This document shows, piece by piece, positions 51,248 through 60,060 of a stretch of 64,000 nt of DNA (positions are counted from its first letter, which is position 1; each line of letters begins with the position of its first letter). Origin of the DNA: Bacillus sp. P14.5 (GTDB lineage Bacteria; Bacillota; Bacilli; Bacillales; Bacillaceae_B); NCBI RefSeq assembly GCF_003316765.1, contig NZ_NIJF01000104.1:1-64000 (forward strand), read 5' to 3'. The position numbers and the translations under genes are program-made. The notes below the pieces were generated by a model. That model did not search any database. It saw only the letters and a program-made list of their open reading frames with translations, and was not told where the DNA came from.

Positions 51248-52989
51248 ATGAAGAAAATGTTTTCTTTTTGAAGAATTACCGTCTGGCAATGGGGATTGCC
51301 TGGACATTGATGCTGATAGAACTGGCGGTGGAGCTTCTGCTGCCATTGTTCATGGCGAGGATTATTGATGAAGGAATACTGCAAAAGGATATATCGGCTG
51401 TCTGGTATTGGGGCGGAATCATGTCTGCACTGGCACTGGCTGCTTTTGCCGCAGGGGTGACAAATTCCTTTTTTGCCTCTCATGTAAGCCAGGGGGCCGG
51501 CTATGATATCAGGAAAAGCGTCTACGAGAAAATCCAGAACTTCTCCTTTGCGAACTTCAGCAAGTTTCCGTCTTCATCACTGATCACAAGGCTGACCAAT
51601 GATGTGACACAGCTGCAAAATTCAATTTTTACCGCCCTAAGAATCATGATGAGAGCGCCGCTTCTTGTCATCGGGGGAACCATCATGGCACTTATTGTGG
51701 ATGTGAAGCTGGGAATCATCCTGCTGCTTGTCATCCCATTTATCGTGTTCTTCCTCTTATGGGTGCTGAACAGCGGATGGACAATGTTCAAATTTGTTCA
51801 GCAGAAGCTTGACTCCGTGAATGATGTCATCCAGGAGAACCTTAGAGGAATGCGGATCATCAAGGCCCTCCTCAGGGGAAATCACGAGAACAACCGATTC
51901 ATACAAGCAAACAAAACACTGATGAAAAAAACTGTGAATGCCTTGAGGTTGATGGAAACCATCATGCCTGTACTGTTCATCGTGATGAACGGAAGCATCC
52001 TTTTCATTTTGTGGATGGGGAATATCGAGGTGGCAAACGGTGATGCCGCAGTCGGTGATGTCGTGGCGATTGTTAACTATGCCACTAGAATCACAGGGGC
52101 TTTCTCTGTGTTTTCCTTCATTATCATGAGTTTCTCAAGGGCAAGGGCTTCTGCAGGCAGGATTGAAGAAGTGCTGGAGACTGACATTGACCTGGTTGAT
52201 TCAGAAGACAGTGATCCCAAGCTTGCTGTTAAAAATGGAAAAATCGAGTTTAAGGATGTTTCCTTTCATTACCCGGGAACAAAGACTGATGTGCTAGATG
52301 AAATCAATATGAAAATCGAACCGAGAGAGATCATTTCAATTTTAGGTGCGACAGGATCGGGGAAAACATCGCTGTTTCAGCTGATTCCCAGGTTGTATGA
52401 GGCAACAGGAGGTAGAATCTTGATTGATAATGTTGAGATCGAGAAATACAAATTGGCAAACCTGAGGAAGAGTATAGGTTTCGTTCCCCAGGAAGCACTG
52501 CTGTTCTCAGGAAGCATAAAAGAAAATATTGCGTGGGGCAAGGAAGAAGCGACAATGGAGGAAATCGTCGAGGCGGCCAAGTCAGCACAAATCCATGATC
52601 TAATTGAAGGCCTTCCGAGCGGTTATGATACTGTACTCGGTCAAAAAGGTGTCAATCTTTCAGGAGGCCAGAAACAGCGGCTTTCGATTGCGCGTGCCCT
52701 GGTTAGAAAACCCAAAATCCTGATTCTTGATGACAGCACGAGCGCGCTGGATTTAAAAACGGAATCCAAGTTGATCCAGGCAATAGGCGCTTATTCCTGC
52801 ACCATTTTAATTGTGACGCAGAAGATCAGTACGGCCATCCAGTCTGATAAAATTTTTCTGATTGAAGATGGAAAGGTCATTGTCGAAGGAAGTCATGAGA
52901 AATTACTAAATGAGTCCCCGCTTTACGGCAAGATCTTTCAATCTCAATTTGGAGAGGAGAACCTCGAACATGCCAAGGCATTACAGTAA
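51248..52989 (+). CDS. Heterodimeric ABC exporter, subunit 1 (start frameshifted)
   Basis: A ~580-aa half-transporter: six membrane helices (about 1-315), then an ATPase with GATGSGKTS, LSGGQKQR, ILILDDSTSALD and LIVTQKIST. The usual Walker B glutamate is Asp and the switch His is Gln, as in the degenerate half of heterodimeric exporters such as BmrC. The natural start is ATG 51248 (GGGGGAA 7 bases upstream, product MKKMFSF...). From it the frame hits a stop after 7 codons; one extra T in TTTTTG at about 51265-51269 restores it. The main frame is open from 51184 without a good start site. The lost T may be an assembly error. Confidence 0.85.
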
Positions 52990-54751
52990 AGAACATAAAA
53001 GCAAGCCGAAGATCAAGAATTGGAAAAGTACAGTGGGACGGATCTGGCGCTATCTCTCCAAAGAGAAGGGGCTCTTGGGGCTTGTCATTCTGATGGTGGT
53101 CCTCAGTTCTTTCTTGGGACTCCTTGGACCGTTCCTGGTCGGGATGGCAATCGACGACTTTATTGTAACGCGTGACTCAAGCGGGCTGATGCAGCTCATT
53201 CTTGGATTGATCGTCGTCTATATCGTATATTCTGCCGCGATGTGGCTGCAGGCCTACTGGATGATCGGGATTGCACAGAACACAGTGTATCGAATGAGAA
53301 CCGAGCTTTTTCAGCAATTGCACAAGCTGCCGATCCCATTCTTTGACCGCAGACAGCATGGAGAACTGATGAGCAGGGTCACGAATGATATGGAAAATGT
53401 AAGCTCCACGCTCAACAGCTCAGTGATCCAGATATTTTCCAGTATATTGACTCTGATAGGAACCGTCGGTGTCATGCTGTGGCTGAGCCCGTTATTGACG
53501 CTTATCACCATGCTGATCATTCCGGCCATGTTCCTTGGCCTTAAATGGATCACAAAGAGGACCGGAAAGCTTTTCAAAGAAACACAGAAAAATCTTGGAG
53601 ATCTCAATGGGTATATTGAGGAGACGGTTTCCGGCCAGCGGATCGTCAAGACATTTTCCCAGGAAGAGAAAGTCATGGATGATTTTCTAATGAAAAGCGA
53701 CAGGTTAAGGGTTTCAGCCTATTGGGCTTCCACTTATTCAGGCTTCATTCCTAAACTGATGAACATGCTGAATAACCTAAGCTTTGCAGTCATTGCAGGG
53801 GTAGGAGGCATATTGGCGGTCCAGGGTATCATCACCATCGGGGTCATCGTCATCTTCACAGAATACGCCCGCCAGTTCACACGGCCTCTGAACGACTTGG
53901 CGAACCAATTTAATACTCTTCTATCGGCTGTTGCCGGTGCAGAGAGGGTATTCGAAATACTTGATGAAGAAAAAGAAGAGAAGGATGAAGGAGCGGCAGT
54001 TGCTGTTGAAGGAATCAATGGTGGAATCGAGTTTTCCCATGTCACCTTCTCCTATGATAAAAAAACAAAAACAGTCGAAGATATTTCCTTTAAAGCGGAA
54101 CCGGGACAGACGATTGCGCTCGTCGGACCGACGGGTGCCGGGAAAACGACCATCACCAATATCCTGTCAAGGTTCTATGATCATGACGAAGGCACCATCA
54201 CTATAGATGGGAAGGATCTCCTCGATATCAAAAGGGAAAGCCTGCGGAAAAATATGGGGTTCGTGCTGCAGGATTCATTTCTTTTCCAGGGAACCATCAG
54301 GGAAAATATCCGATACGGAAAATTGGAAGCCAGTGACCTTGAAGTGGAAAGAGCAGCAAGGGAAGCGAATGCCCATTCCTTTATCATGAAACTGCCTGAA
54401 CAATACGATACGGTCCTCTCTCAAGATGGTGGCGGGATAAGCCAGGGGCAAAAACAATTGCTGTCCATTGCCAGGGCCATTCTGTCAGACCCGTCCCTTC
54501 TGATTCTGGACGAAGCCACCAGCAGTATCGATACTGTGACCGAAGTGAAAATACAGGAGGCGCTTCAGCGGTTGATGGAAGGCAGAACAAGCATCGTCAT
54601 CGCCCACCGGCTTAACACCATCCAGTCGGCCGACCAGATTCTCGTGCTGCAGAGCGGCAGAATCACGGAAAGAGGTTCACATGTTGAATTGCTGCAGCAA
54701 AAAGGTTTTTATTATGAACTGTACAACAGCCAGCTGAGGGAAATCAGCTGA
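52970..54751 (+). CDS. Heterodimeric ABC exporter, subunit 2
   Basis: A 593-aa half-transporter with six helices (about 35-340) and an ATPase with GPTGAGKTT, ISQGQKQ, LLILDEATSSID and VIAHRLNTI. It supplies the intact Walker B glutamate and switch His, while its signature ISQGQ is degenerate. Together with subunit 1 this gives one normal and one degenerate ATP site, the known pattern of BmrCD and TM287/288. ATG 52970 overlaps the previous gene by 20 bases; GAGGAG lies 10 bases upstream. These exporters extrude drugs or lipids; the substrate is unknown. Confidence 0.93.
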   Translation: MPRHYSKEHKSKPKIKNWKSTVGRIWRYLSKEKGLLGLVILMVVLSSFLGLLGPFLVGMAIDDFIVTRDSSGLMQLILGLIVVYIVYSAAMWLQAYWMIGIAQNTVYRMRTELFQQLHKLPIPFFDRRQHGELMSRVTNDMENVSSTLNSSVIQIFSSILTLIGTVGVMLWLSPLLTLITMLIIPAMFLGLKWITKRTGKLFKETQKNLGDLNGYIEETVSGQRIVKTFSQEEKVMDDFLMKSDRLRVSAYWASTYSGFIPKLMNMLNNLSFAVIAGVGGILAVQGIITIGVIVIFTEYARQFTRPLNDLANQFNTLLSAVAGAERVFEILDEEKEEKDEGAAVAVEGINGGIEFSHVTFSYDKKTKTVEDISFKAEPGQTIALVGPTGAGKTTITNILSRFYDHDEGTITIDGKDLLDIKRESLRKNMGFVLQDSFLFQGTIRENIRYGKLEASDLEVERAAREANAHSFIMKLPEQYDTVLSQDGGGISQGQKQLLSIARAILSDPSLLILDEATSSIDTVTEVKIQEALQRLMEGRTSIVIAHRLNTIQSADQILVLQSGRITERGSHVELLQQKGFYYELYNSQLREIS

Positions 54752-54756
54752 AAATG

Positions 54757-54797
54757 AAAACAGGATGTCCAGCAAGTGCTGGACATCCTGTTTTTTC
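54757..54797 (+). terminator. Terminator of the ABC exporter operon
   Basis: AAACAGGATGTCCAGC and GCTGGACATCCTGTTT form a long perfect stem with a short loop, followed by T. Confidence 0.95.
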
Positions 54798-54909
54798 AGA
54801 TTGGGGAGAAACCGAGCGAGGGGATCTGATGGATTGCAAAGACGAAAAACCTAATTGCAGTGATCTTCAAAATGTGTTTTAGGACCGATTGGGTTGGGAT
54901 ATTTGGGTT

Positions 54910-55480
54910 TAAGAGTTCTTCAGAATCCGTGTAAAGGCCACTACGGTTGAAAAATACAGGTGAAGTGTTCCATAGAATCCCGTCTAAAGACCAGTTGGGC
55001 CGAAAAATACAGGAGAAGTGTTCCTTAGTATCTCTGTAAAGACCACTTGAGTAGAAAAACTCAGGAGAAGTGTTCCATAGAATCCATGTAAAGACCACTT
55101 GAGCAGAAAAACTCAGGTGAAGTGTCCCATAGAATCCCGGCTAAAGACCAGTTGGGCCGAAAAATCCCGGTGAAGTGTCCCTTAGAACCCGTGTAAAGAC
55201 CACTTGAGCAGAAAAACTCAGGTGAAGTGTTCCATAGAATCTGTGTAAAGACCACTACGGCCGAAAAATCCCGGTGAAGTGTCCCATAGAATCCATGTAA
55301 AGACCACTTGAGCAGAAAAACTCAGGTGAAGTGTCCCATAGAATCCCGTCTAAAGACCAGTTGGGCCGAAAAATCCCGGTGAAGTGTTCCTTAGAATCCG
55401 TGTAACGAACACTTGGAACTCAAATCCGAGCCGATGTGTTCTATAAGCCCCGCCTAAAGGCACCATGGGCAGAAGCCCTG
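54910..55480. repeat. Tandem array C, about ten ~52-bp units
   Basis: The word GAAGTGT (or GATGTGT) begins at 54962, 55015, 55067, 55119, 55172, 55224, 55276, 55328, 55381 and 55433, so units are 52 or 53 bp, mean 52.3. Units alternate between two types after GACCA: GTTGGGCCGAAAAATCCCGG and CTTGAGCAGAAAAACTCAGG. In both a small stem can form around GAAAAA, with A-T replaced by G-C at one pair. The flanks to the previous terminator and the next gene (54798-54909, 55481-55622) hold no gene. Confidence 0.92.
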
Positions 55481-55622
55481 ATAATCTAAAAATCCATCCA
55501 TCAAAGGCTCCCCGAAAAAACCAAACTCAGCAGCCTTAAAATGCTCTTTTCACACAACAAGAACCTGTCTCATCTCAAAAAGCCCCGCGCATCCATACTT
55601 GAACTACCATAAACCACACTCC

Positions 55623-56957
55623 TCACTTTTCCTGTCTTTTATAAACAAACAGGAGGATAAGGGAAACGGCCATTGCACCAATCAAAGCAAGGTATGCCCG
55701 CTGAAAATCTCCAGATGTGAAAACATCTCCATTCCATTCCAGCAGGATTGCGCCTGCCACGGAACCGGAAGCACTTCCTACAAAATGAGTTAATTGCTTC
55801 ATTCCAATCCCCGATCCTACATATTCTTTAGAGAGGATGCGGGAAGCTTCATTCGTCGAACTGGAGGAAAGGCTTGAAAACCCGAAACTGGTAAACATAT
55901 AGCCGGCCATGATCCAATACTCACTCAATGGAGACAGGAAAAAGAAGATGACGGTCGAAATCAAAAGCAGTCCATGTGCGCCTAAAAGCACTGTGTAATT
56001 TCCGTAACGATCGATCAGCCTGCCGACATAAATGGCGGCCACCGCAGAGAACATAGCTCCTGGAAAGATAATGAAGCCGATTGCGGAAGGATTTTTTGAA
56101 AAAATATCTCCGAGCATCAAAGGCATGAGCAGGAGGATTGCGAAATGTGTCAAGAATCCAAGGAAGCTGATATACAGGAGCAGGCGGTACCTCTTATCTT
56201 TTACAAGGTCCGGCTGTATGAATGGAAGTTCTGCCTTGTTGATTCGTAACCAAAGTAAGAAAAGCATAAGGATTCCAGCGGCAAAGAAAATCCAGTGAAA
56301 GGTAGACAGAAACAACAGGAAAGCAGTAACAGAAGAGCCAGTCAGTACAGCCCCGATAAAGTCAAATTTTCCTTTCTGCACTTCTTCTTTAGGCAGGATA
56401 CGCAGCAGGACTGGGACCAGCAGGATGACCAAAAGCGTCACAACAAACAGGTAATTCCATGCCAGGTGCTCGGTGATCACACCGCCGACAACCGGACCCA
56501 GGCCAAAACCGAGGGACGAGGCTGAGGCAATCATTGCCATTGCCCGTCCTCTATTGGAAAGCGGGATGAACCTGCTGGCAAATACCATTGATAACCCGGG
56601 AATTGCTGCAGCGCCAGTGGCTTGAAGCAAGCGTGCCAAAAGCAGCAAACTGTAGCTCTCTGCAAAAAAGCCGAGGATGGATGAAAAGCCAAACAGCATG
56701 ATCCCGATGGCAATCAGCCTCCGGATTGGCAGATAGTCAGAGAGTCTTGTATAGGTAATGGTGCAGATTGCGAGAACAATAGAATAGCCGGAAACAACCC
56801 AAGCACCTTCTGAAGCAGTTATAGAAAAGTCACGTAAGATATTCGGAAGCGCTACATTGAACATGGTTGTATTCATGACGACCAGCCAGATTGCCAGACT
56901 CAAAATCATAACCGTTTTAAAATAACTTCCGCTTTGCAACTCTGACGGCTTATCCAT
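55623..56957 (-). CDS. DHA2-type MFS multidrug transporter
   Basis: A 444-aa MFS protein of the DHA2 (EmrB/QacA, TetA(L)-like) type with up to 14 helices. It has WVVSGYSIVLAI in helix 2, LSDYLPIRRL as motif A, LLLARLLQATGAAA as motif B and LGFGLGPVVGG as motif C, typical of proton-driven drug antiporters. GGAGGTG precedes the ATG. A palindromic dispersed motif (57026-57054) lies upstream. The substrate is unknown. Confidence 0.92.
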   Translation of the reverse strand: MDKPSELQSGSYFKTVMILSLAIWLVVMNTTMFNVALPNILRDFSITASEGAWVVSGYSIVLAICTITYTRLSDYLPIRRLIAIGIMLFGFSSILGFFAESYSLLLLARLLQATGAAAIPGLSMVFASRFIPLSNRGRAMAMIASASSLGFGLGPVVGGVITEHLAWNYLFVVTLLVILLVPVLLRILPKEEVQKGKFDFIGAVLTGSSVTAFLLFLSTFHWIFFAAGILMLFLLWLRINKAELPFIQPDLVKDKRYRLLLYISFLGFLTHFAILLLMPLMLGDIFSKNPSAIGFIIFPGAMFSAVAAIYVGRLIDRYGNYTVLLGAHGLLLISTVIFFFLSPLSEYWIMAGYMFTSFGFSSLSSSSTNEASRILSKEYVGSGIGMKQLTHFVGSASGSVAGAILLEWNGDVFTSGDFQRAYLALIGAMAVSLILLFVYKRQEK

Positions 56958-57025
56958 AGAGACACCTCCATCTCACTATTTAATATTTAGTCACTCGAAA
57001 TACTATATCACAAACCCTCTGCTGA

Positions 57026-57054
57026 GTGACAGTCACGACCCGGAATTTGTCGAA
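57026..57054 (+). repeat. Dispersed motif copy 3 (GTGACAGTCAC type)
   Basis: GTGACAGTCAC followed by CCCGGAATTTGTCGAA, nearly identical to the copies at 26463 and 25935. It lies upstream of the DHA2 transporter gene. Confidence 0.75.
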
Positions 57055-57233
57055 CAAGTTTCAAAAGAAGCCACACAAATAGTTGAGGCACTCCTGACAG
57101 TAAAAGACAGCAAAACCAGGGAAAGGGGCTCTCACCAACTAGATATCCCAAACAGAAAAGTAAAACCTGCCCGCTGCCCTTCCACACAGCAAGCGGATGC
57201 ACCATACCAAACACAATGAGGAGGGAAGACATC

Positions 57234-57824
57234 ATGATTTTAAAAGGTGAAAGGATTTACCTGCGGCCTTTTGAGGAAGGAGATGCAGAGACACTAGTTA
57301 GACTGGTTAATCGCAATAGGACCTTTTGGGGTGAAACGGAACCCGATTGGCAGGAGGGTTACTATACATTGGAAGGCCAGCTTCAAAACATTCGTTATTT
57401 CCATACAGGAATTCAAAGTGGACAGTTTTACACATTCGGCATTTTTACTAAAAGAAATCATATCCTTACAGGAATTATCAATCTTTATGACATTAAAAGG
57501 GGGCCATTTCAATCGGGGGTCATCGGGTACTGCCTTGACCAAAGCCAGAATGGAAAAGGGCTGGGGACGGAGAGCGTAAGGCTCATTCTGTCATTTGCAT
57601 TAGAGTCCTTGCAGCTGAACAGGATATCAGCAGAGGTTATGCCAAGAAATTATCCTTCTATCAGGGTGCTCGAGAAAGCAGGATTCCAGAAGGAGGGCTT
57701 CAAGAGGGACAATATTATGATCAAGGGTGCATGGGAAAGCCATCTTCAGTATGGGGTCCTGAAAAAAGACTGGCAGGACCTCAAGAAAAGAGTTGCTATA
57801 ACTAATGGTATTAGTTATCATTAA
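57234..57824 (+). CDS. GNAT N-acetyltransferase (RimJ/RimL type)
   Basis: A 196-aa acetyltransferase of the RimJ/RimL group, which transfers acetyl from acetyl-CoA to an amino group. The start MILKGERIYLRPFEEGDAE is typical, and the acetyl-CoA loop is QSQNGKGLGTESV. NYPSIRVLEKAGFQKEG marks the end of the domain. ATG 57234 was chosen because GAGGAGGG lies before it and after the alternative ATG 57216. Its 3' end overlaps the operator and promoter of the next gene. Confidence 0.93.
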   Translation: MILKGERIYLRPFEEGDAETLVRLVNRNRTFWGETEPDWQEGYYTLEGQLQNIRYFHTGIQSGQFYTFGIFTKRNHILTGIINLYDIKRGPFQSGVIGYCLDQSQNGKGLGTESVRLILSFALESLQLNRISAEVMPRNYPSIRVLEKAGFQKEGFKRDNIMIKGAWESHLQYGVLKKDWQDLKKRVAITNGISYH

Positions 57825-57842
57825 AACTAATACTATTAGTTT
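57793..57842 (+). promoter_or_regulatory. Promoter with two palindromic (TetR-type) operators
   Basis: TTGCTA (57793-57798) and TATCAT (57816-57821) are 17 bases apart. The spacer is filled by TAACTAAT-N3-ATTAGTTA (57799-57817), a perfect 8-bp inverted repeat. A second one, AAACTAAT-N3-ATTAGTTT, lies at 57824-57842, with centres 25 bp apart. This fits autorepression by the TetR-family protein encoded two genes on. The promoter overlaps the last codons of the acetyltransferase gene. Confidence 0.8.
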
Positions 57843-57863
57843 TATGCGAGGGAGAGCTGATGC

Positions 57864-58565
57864 ATGAAGATAACGAAACGGAACAGCCTTTATCAGTTGG
57901 GATTTATGCCTGATTTTTTTCCAGTGAACTGTTACCTGGTCGAAGAAGAAGACAGCTTGACGTTGATAGATGCAGCTTTGCCTTATAGTGCCAATTCTAT
58001 ATTGGAGGCTGCCGGCAAGATAGGGAAACCGATTAAGCGAATCCTGCTGACCCATATGCACAATGACCATATAGGTGCGCTCAGTAAGATAAAATCGTCC
58101 GATCCGGCAATAGAATTATGGGTTCCAAAGAGGGAAGAGCGGATTATGAAGGGAGACAGGAGCCTGGAACCGGGTGAATCACAAAAGCCCATTAAAGGGG
58201 GCCTGCCAAAGAATATGAATTTAAAAGCAGACGCTTTGATAAAAGAAGGTGATCGAATCGGTTCTCTTATTGCCATTGAAACACCGGGGCATACTCCGGG
58301 TTCAATGTCTTATTTGGATACAAGGGACCAGTCCCTCATTACGGGGGATGCCTTTCAAACCAGGGGGCGGACAGTAGTTTCAGGACAGCTGGTGCTCTCT
58401 TTCCCATTCCCCGCCATGGCTACCTGGTGCAAAGAAACGGCGTTGATCAGCGCTGAAAAAATCAAAAGCCGTAATCCTTCCCTGCTGGCTGCAGGACATG
58501 GTAAAATGCTTGAAAACCCAGCGAAGGAAATTCAAAAGGCAATTATGTCTGCAAGAAAAAATTAA
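57864..58565 (+). CDS. Metallo-beta-lactamase-fold hydrolase
   Basis: A 233-aa MBL-fold protein with the metal motif THMHNDHIG (HxHxDH), the histidine in ETPGHTPGS, the aspartate in ITGDAFQ and the C-terminal histidine in AAGHGK. The zinc site is therefore complete. The fold covers thiolesterases, lactonases and related enzymes; the substrate is unknown. It is the first gene of a two-gene operon with a TetR-type regulator, behind a promoter with two palindromes. GAGGGAG precedes the ATG. Confidence 0.9.
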   Translation: MKITKRNSLYQLGFMPDFFPVNCYLVEEEDSLTLIDAALPYSANSILEAAGKIGKPIKRILLTHMHNDHIGALSKIKSSDPAIELWVPKREERIMKGDRSLEPGESQKPIKGGLPKNMNLKADALIKEGDRIGSLIAIETPGHTPGSMSYLDTRDQSLITGDAFQTRGRTVVSGQLVLSFPFPAMATWCKETALISAEKIKSRNPSLLAAGHGKMLENPAKEIQKAIMSARKN

Positions 58566-58594
58566 GGTAAACACGTGAGGAAGGATGAAACTTC

Positions 58595-59152
58595 ATGTCA
58601 CCGAGAATGGGATTGACAAAAGATAAAATAATGAAGACAGCAGCAGAGATGGCAGATGTTGAAGGGATAGAATCTGTGACAATCGCCAACCTCGCGAAAA
58701 AGCTGAAAATCCAGCCGCCTTCTTTATATAATCACATTAGAGGTTTGAATGAGCTGAGGACAGTTATGGCTGTACAAGGGTTAAACAAGCTTCATTTCGA
58801 AATGAAAGAGGCTTTGAAGGGGAAGGAAGGTGATGAAGCAGTTCATGCTCTGGGAGCGTCTTATCTGGCTTTCTCCCGTAATCACCCGGGGCTGTACGAA
58901 GCAGGACTGCTTGCTCCCGACCCTGAAAATTCCGATGTTCAAACAGCAGGAAATCAAATCGTTGAACTGGCTCTTGAGACACTCTCTTACCTGAACCTTT
59001 CACCAAAAGAGGCCCTGCATGCCGTCAGGGGGTTGAGAAGTGTATTTCACGGCTTTGCTTCTTTAGAGCGAAAGGGCGGGTTTGGAATGGACCTGAGTGT
59101 CGATGAAAGCTTTCAGCGGATGATTGAAACATTCCTGAGAGGAATAAGATAG
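58595..59152 (+). CDS. TetR-family transcriptional regulator
   Basis: A 185-aa regulator. The N-terminal HTH (about residues 8-55) reads KIMKTAAEMADVEGIESVTI, then LAKKLKIQPPSLYNHI. The C-terminal half resembles the WHG (TetR_C_33) ligand domain, ending RGLRSVFHGFASLERKGGF. It follows the MBL gene by 29 bases. It probably represses its own operon through the palindromes at 57799-57842. The ligand could be a substrate of the MBL enzyme. Confidence 0.92.
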   Translation: MSPRMGLTKDKIMKTAAEMADVEGIESVTIANLAKKLKIQPPSLYNHIRGLNELRTVMAVQGLNKLHFEMKEALKGKEGDEAVHALGASYLAFSRNHPGLYEAGLLAPDPENSDVQTAGNQIVELALETLSYLNLSPKEALHAVRGLRSVFHGFASLERKGGFGMDLSVDESFQRMIETFLRGIR

Positions 59153-59235
59153 AGGAAATTCAGTAAGAGGTATCACTCCGTGGTTTGGGGTTTTTTTAGC
59201 CTAGTCATGGCCCCCTGCTTATAAAAACCTGACAA

Positions 59236-59283
59236 AAAGAACGTTAAGTGAGATTCCAAGGGAACTTTCTTAACGTTCTTTTT
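59236..59283. terminator. Bidirectional terminator
   Basis: AAAGAACGTTAAG and CTTAACGTTCTTT are perfect arms with a 20-base loop, flanked by A-rich and T-rich tracts, between the converging TetR and membrane protein genes. Confidence 0.88.
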
Positions 59284-59746
59284 ATTTAGCCGTTTTTCTT
59301 CTGCTGATAAAGTAGTGATGAAATCCATACATCAAAACTGATTTTGTAAGAAATAGCATTAACAGCTGAGGTTGAGTCATTTTGATGAGCCGCCAAACAC
59401 CGAGTTTCTTAAACCAGCTGTAAAATGGATAAACAAAAAAGGTATCCACAGCAAGGTTAAGAAGGAAAAATAAGAAAAATCGTCCGTAGGTAAACTTAAG
59501 AATGAAGATACTTCCGGTGAAAAACGGACCAATCGCAAAGGGAACCATTCCTCTGATCTTTCTTGAAAGGGAGGGATATATCACCCACCAATTCAGCTTT
59601 TCTGCTATAAGATCTTCAATTACAAGAAAGACACACATAAACATGGATGCCGGAAAAAATCTTTTGATGGAGCGCCATCCAGCAAGTGGAAGCATTAACC
59701 AGGAGAATGCCAATAAAAGTAGTATTAAAATTCGTGAAAGCTTCAT
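59282..59746 (-). CDS. Conserved membrane protein, unknown function
   Basis: A 154-aa protein with four predicted helices (about residues 5-22, 30-48, 78-105 and 128-148) and basic loops (WRSIKRFFP, SRKIRG). GGAGGAGG precedes two consecutive ATG codons; I used 59746. The family looks Bacillaceae-restricted; I cannot assign a role. It ends at the bidirectional terminator. Confidence 0.75.
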   Translation of the reverse strand: MKLSRILILLLLAFSWLMLPLAGWRSIKRFFPASMFMCVFLVIEDLIAEKLNWWVIYPSLSRKIRGMVPFAIGPFFTGSIFILKFTYGRFFLFFLLNLAVDTFFVYPFYSWFKKLGVWRLIKMTQPQLLMLFLTKSVLMYGFHHYFISRRKTAK

Positions 59747-60060
59747 CATTCCTCCTCCTTACACTTAATTTGGCTTATTTGGGAAGGAATATACATGACG
59801 GAGAGTTTCAGATTCTGGCGGCAGATATTCCATTTCCATATAAAAAACCAGCGCAAAGGCTGGTTCCATTGAGAAAAAGAACTAATTTACACTAATATTC
59901 CAAACCGGGTTCAGTTACCGCTTCCTCTGGTTCCATGGTTACCGTTTTGAGGTACTTGAATGAACAGTCAAAGGCAGCAGGACATAGAGAATTATAGCCA
60001 GGAGAATAGAAAAGCCCGGTGAATACAATGAGTATCACCAGGCTGCACAGAACTTAATGA
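59747..60060. other. Intergenic region
   Basis: About 310 bases without a supported gene. It holds a small hairpin (AACCAGC / GCTGGTT at about 59848-59867) and the terminator at 60015-60050. Confidence 0.5.
60015..60050 (-). terminator. Terminator of the yqcI-like gene
   Basis: On the minus strand AGCCTGGTGATAC and GTATTCACCGGGCT form the stem with mismatches, followed by TTTTC. Confidence 0.7.

Noticed and set aside
54796-55255. Minus-strand open frames with repeated peptide phrases across array C
   Set aside because: Same cause as in array A; no ribosome-binding site, and the unit length is not a multiple of three.
57008-57235. Hydrophobic 75-aa minus-strand frame
   Set aside because: It starts in the leader of the acetyltransferase gene, has no Shine-Dalgarno, and its end lies in a dispersed repeat.
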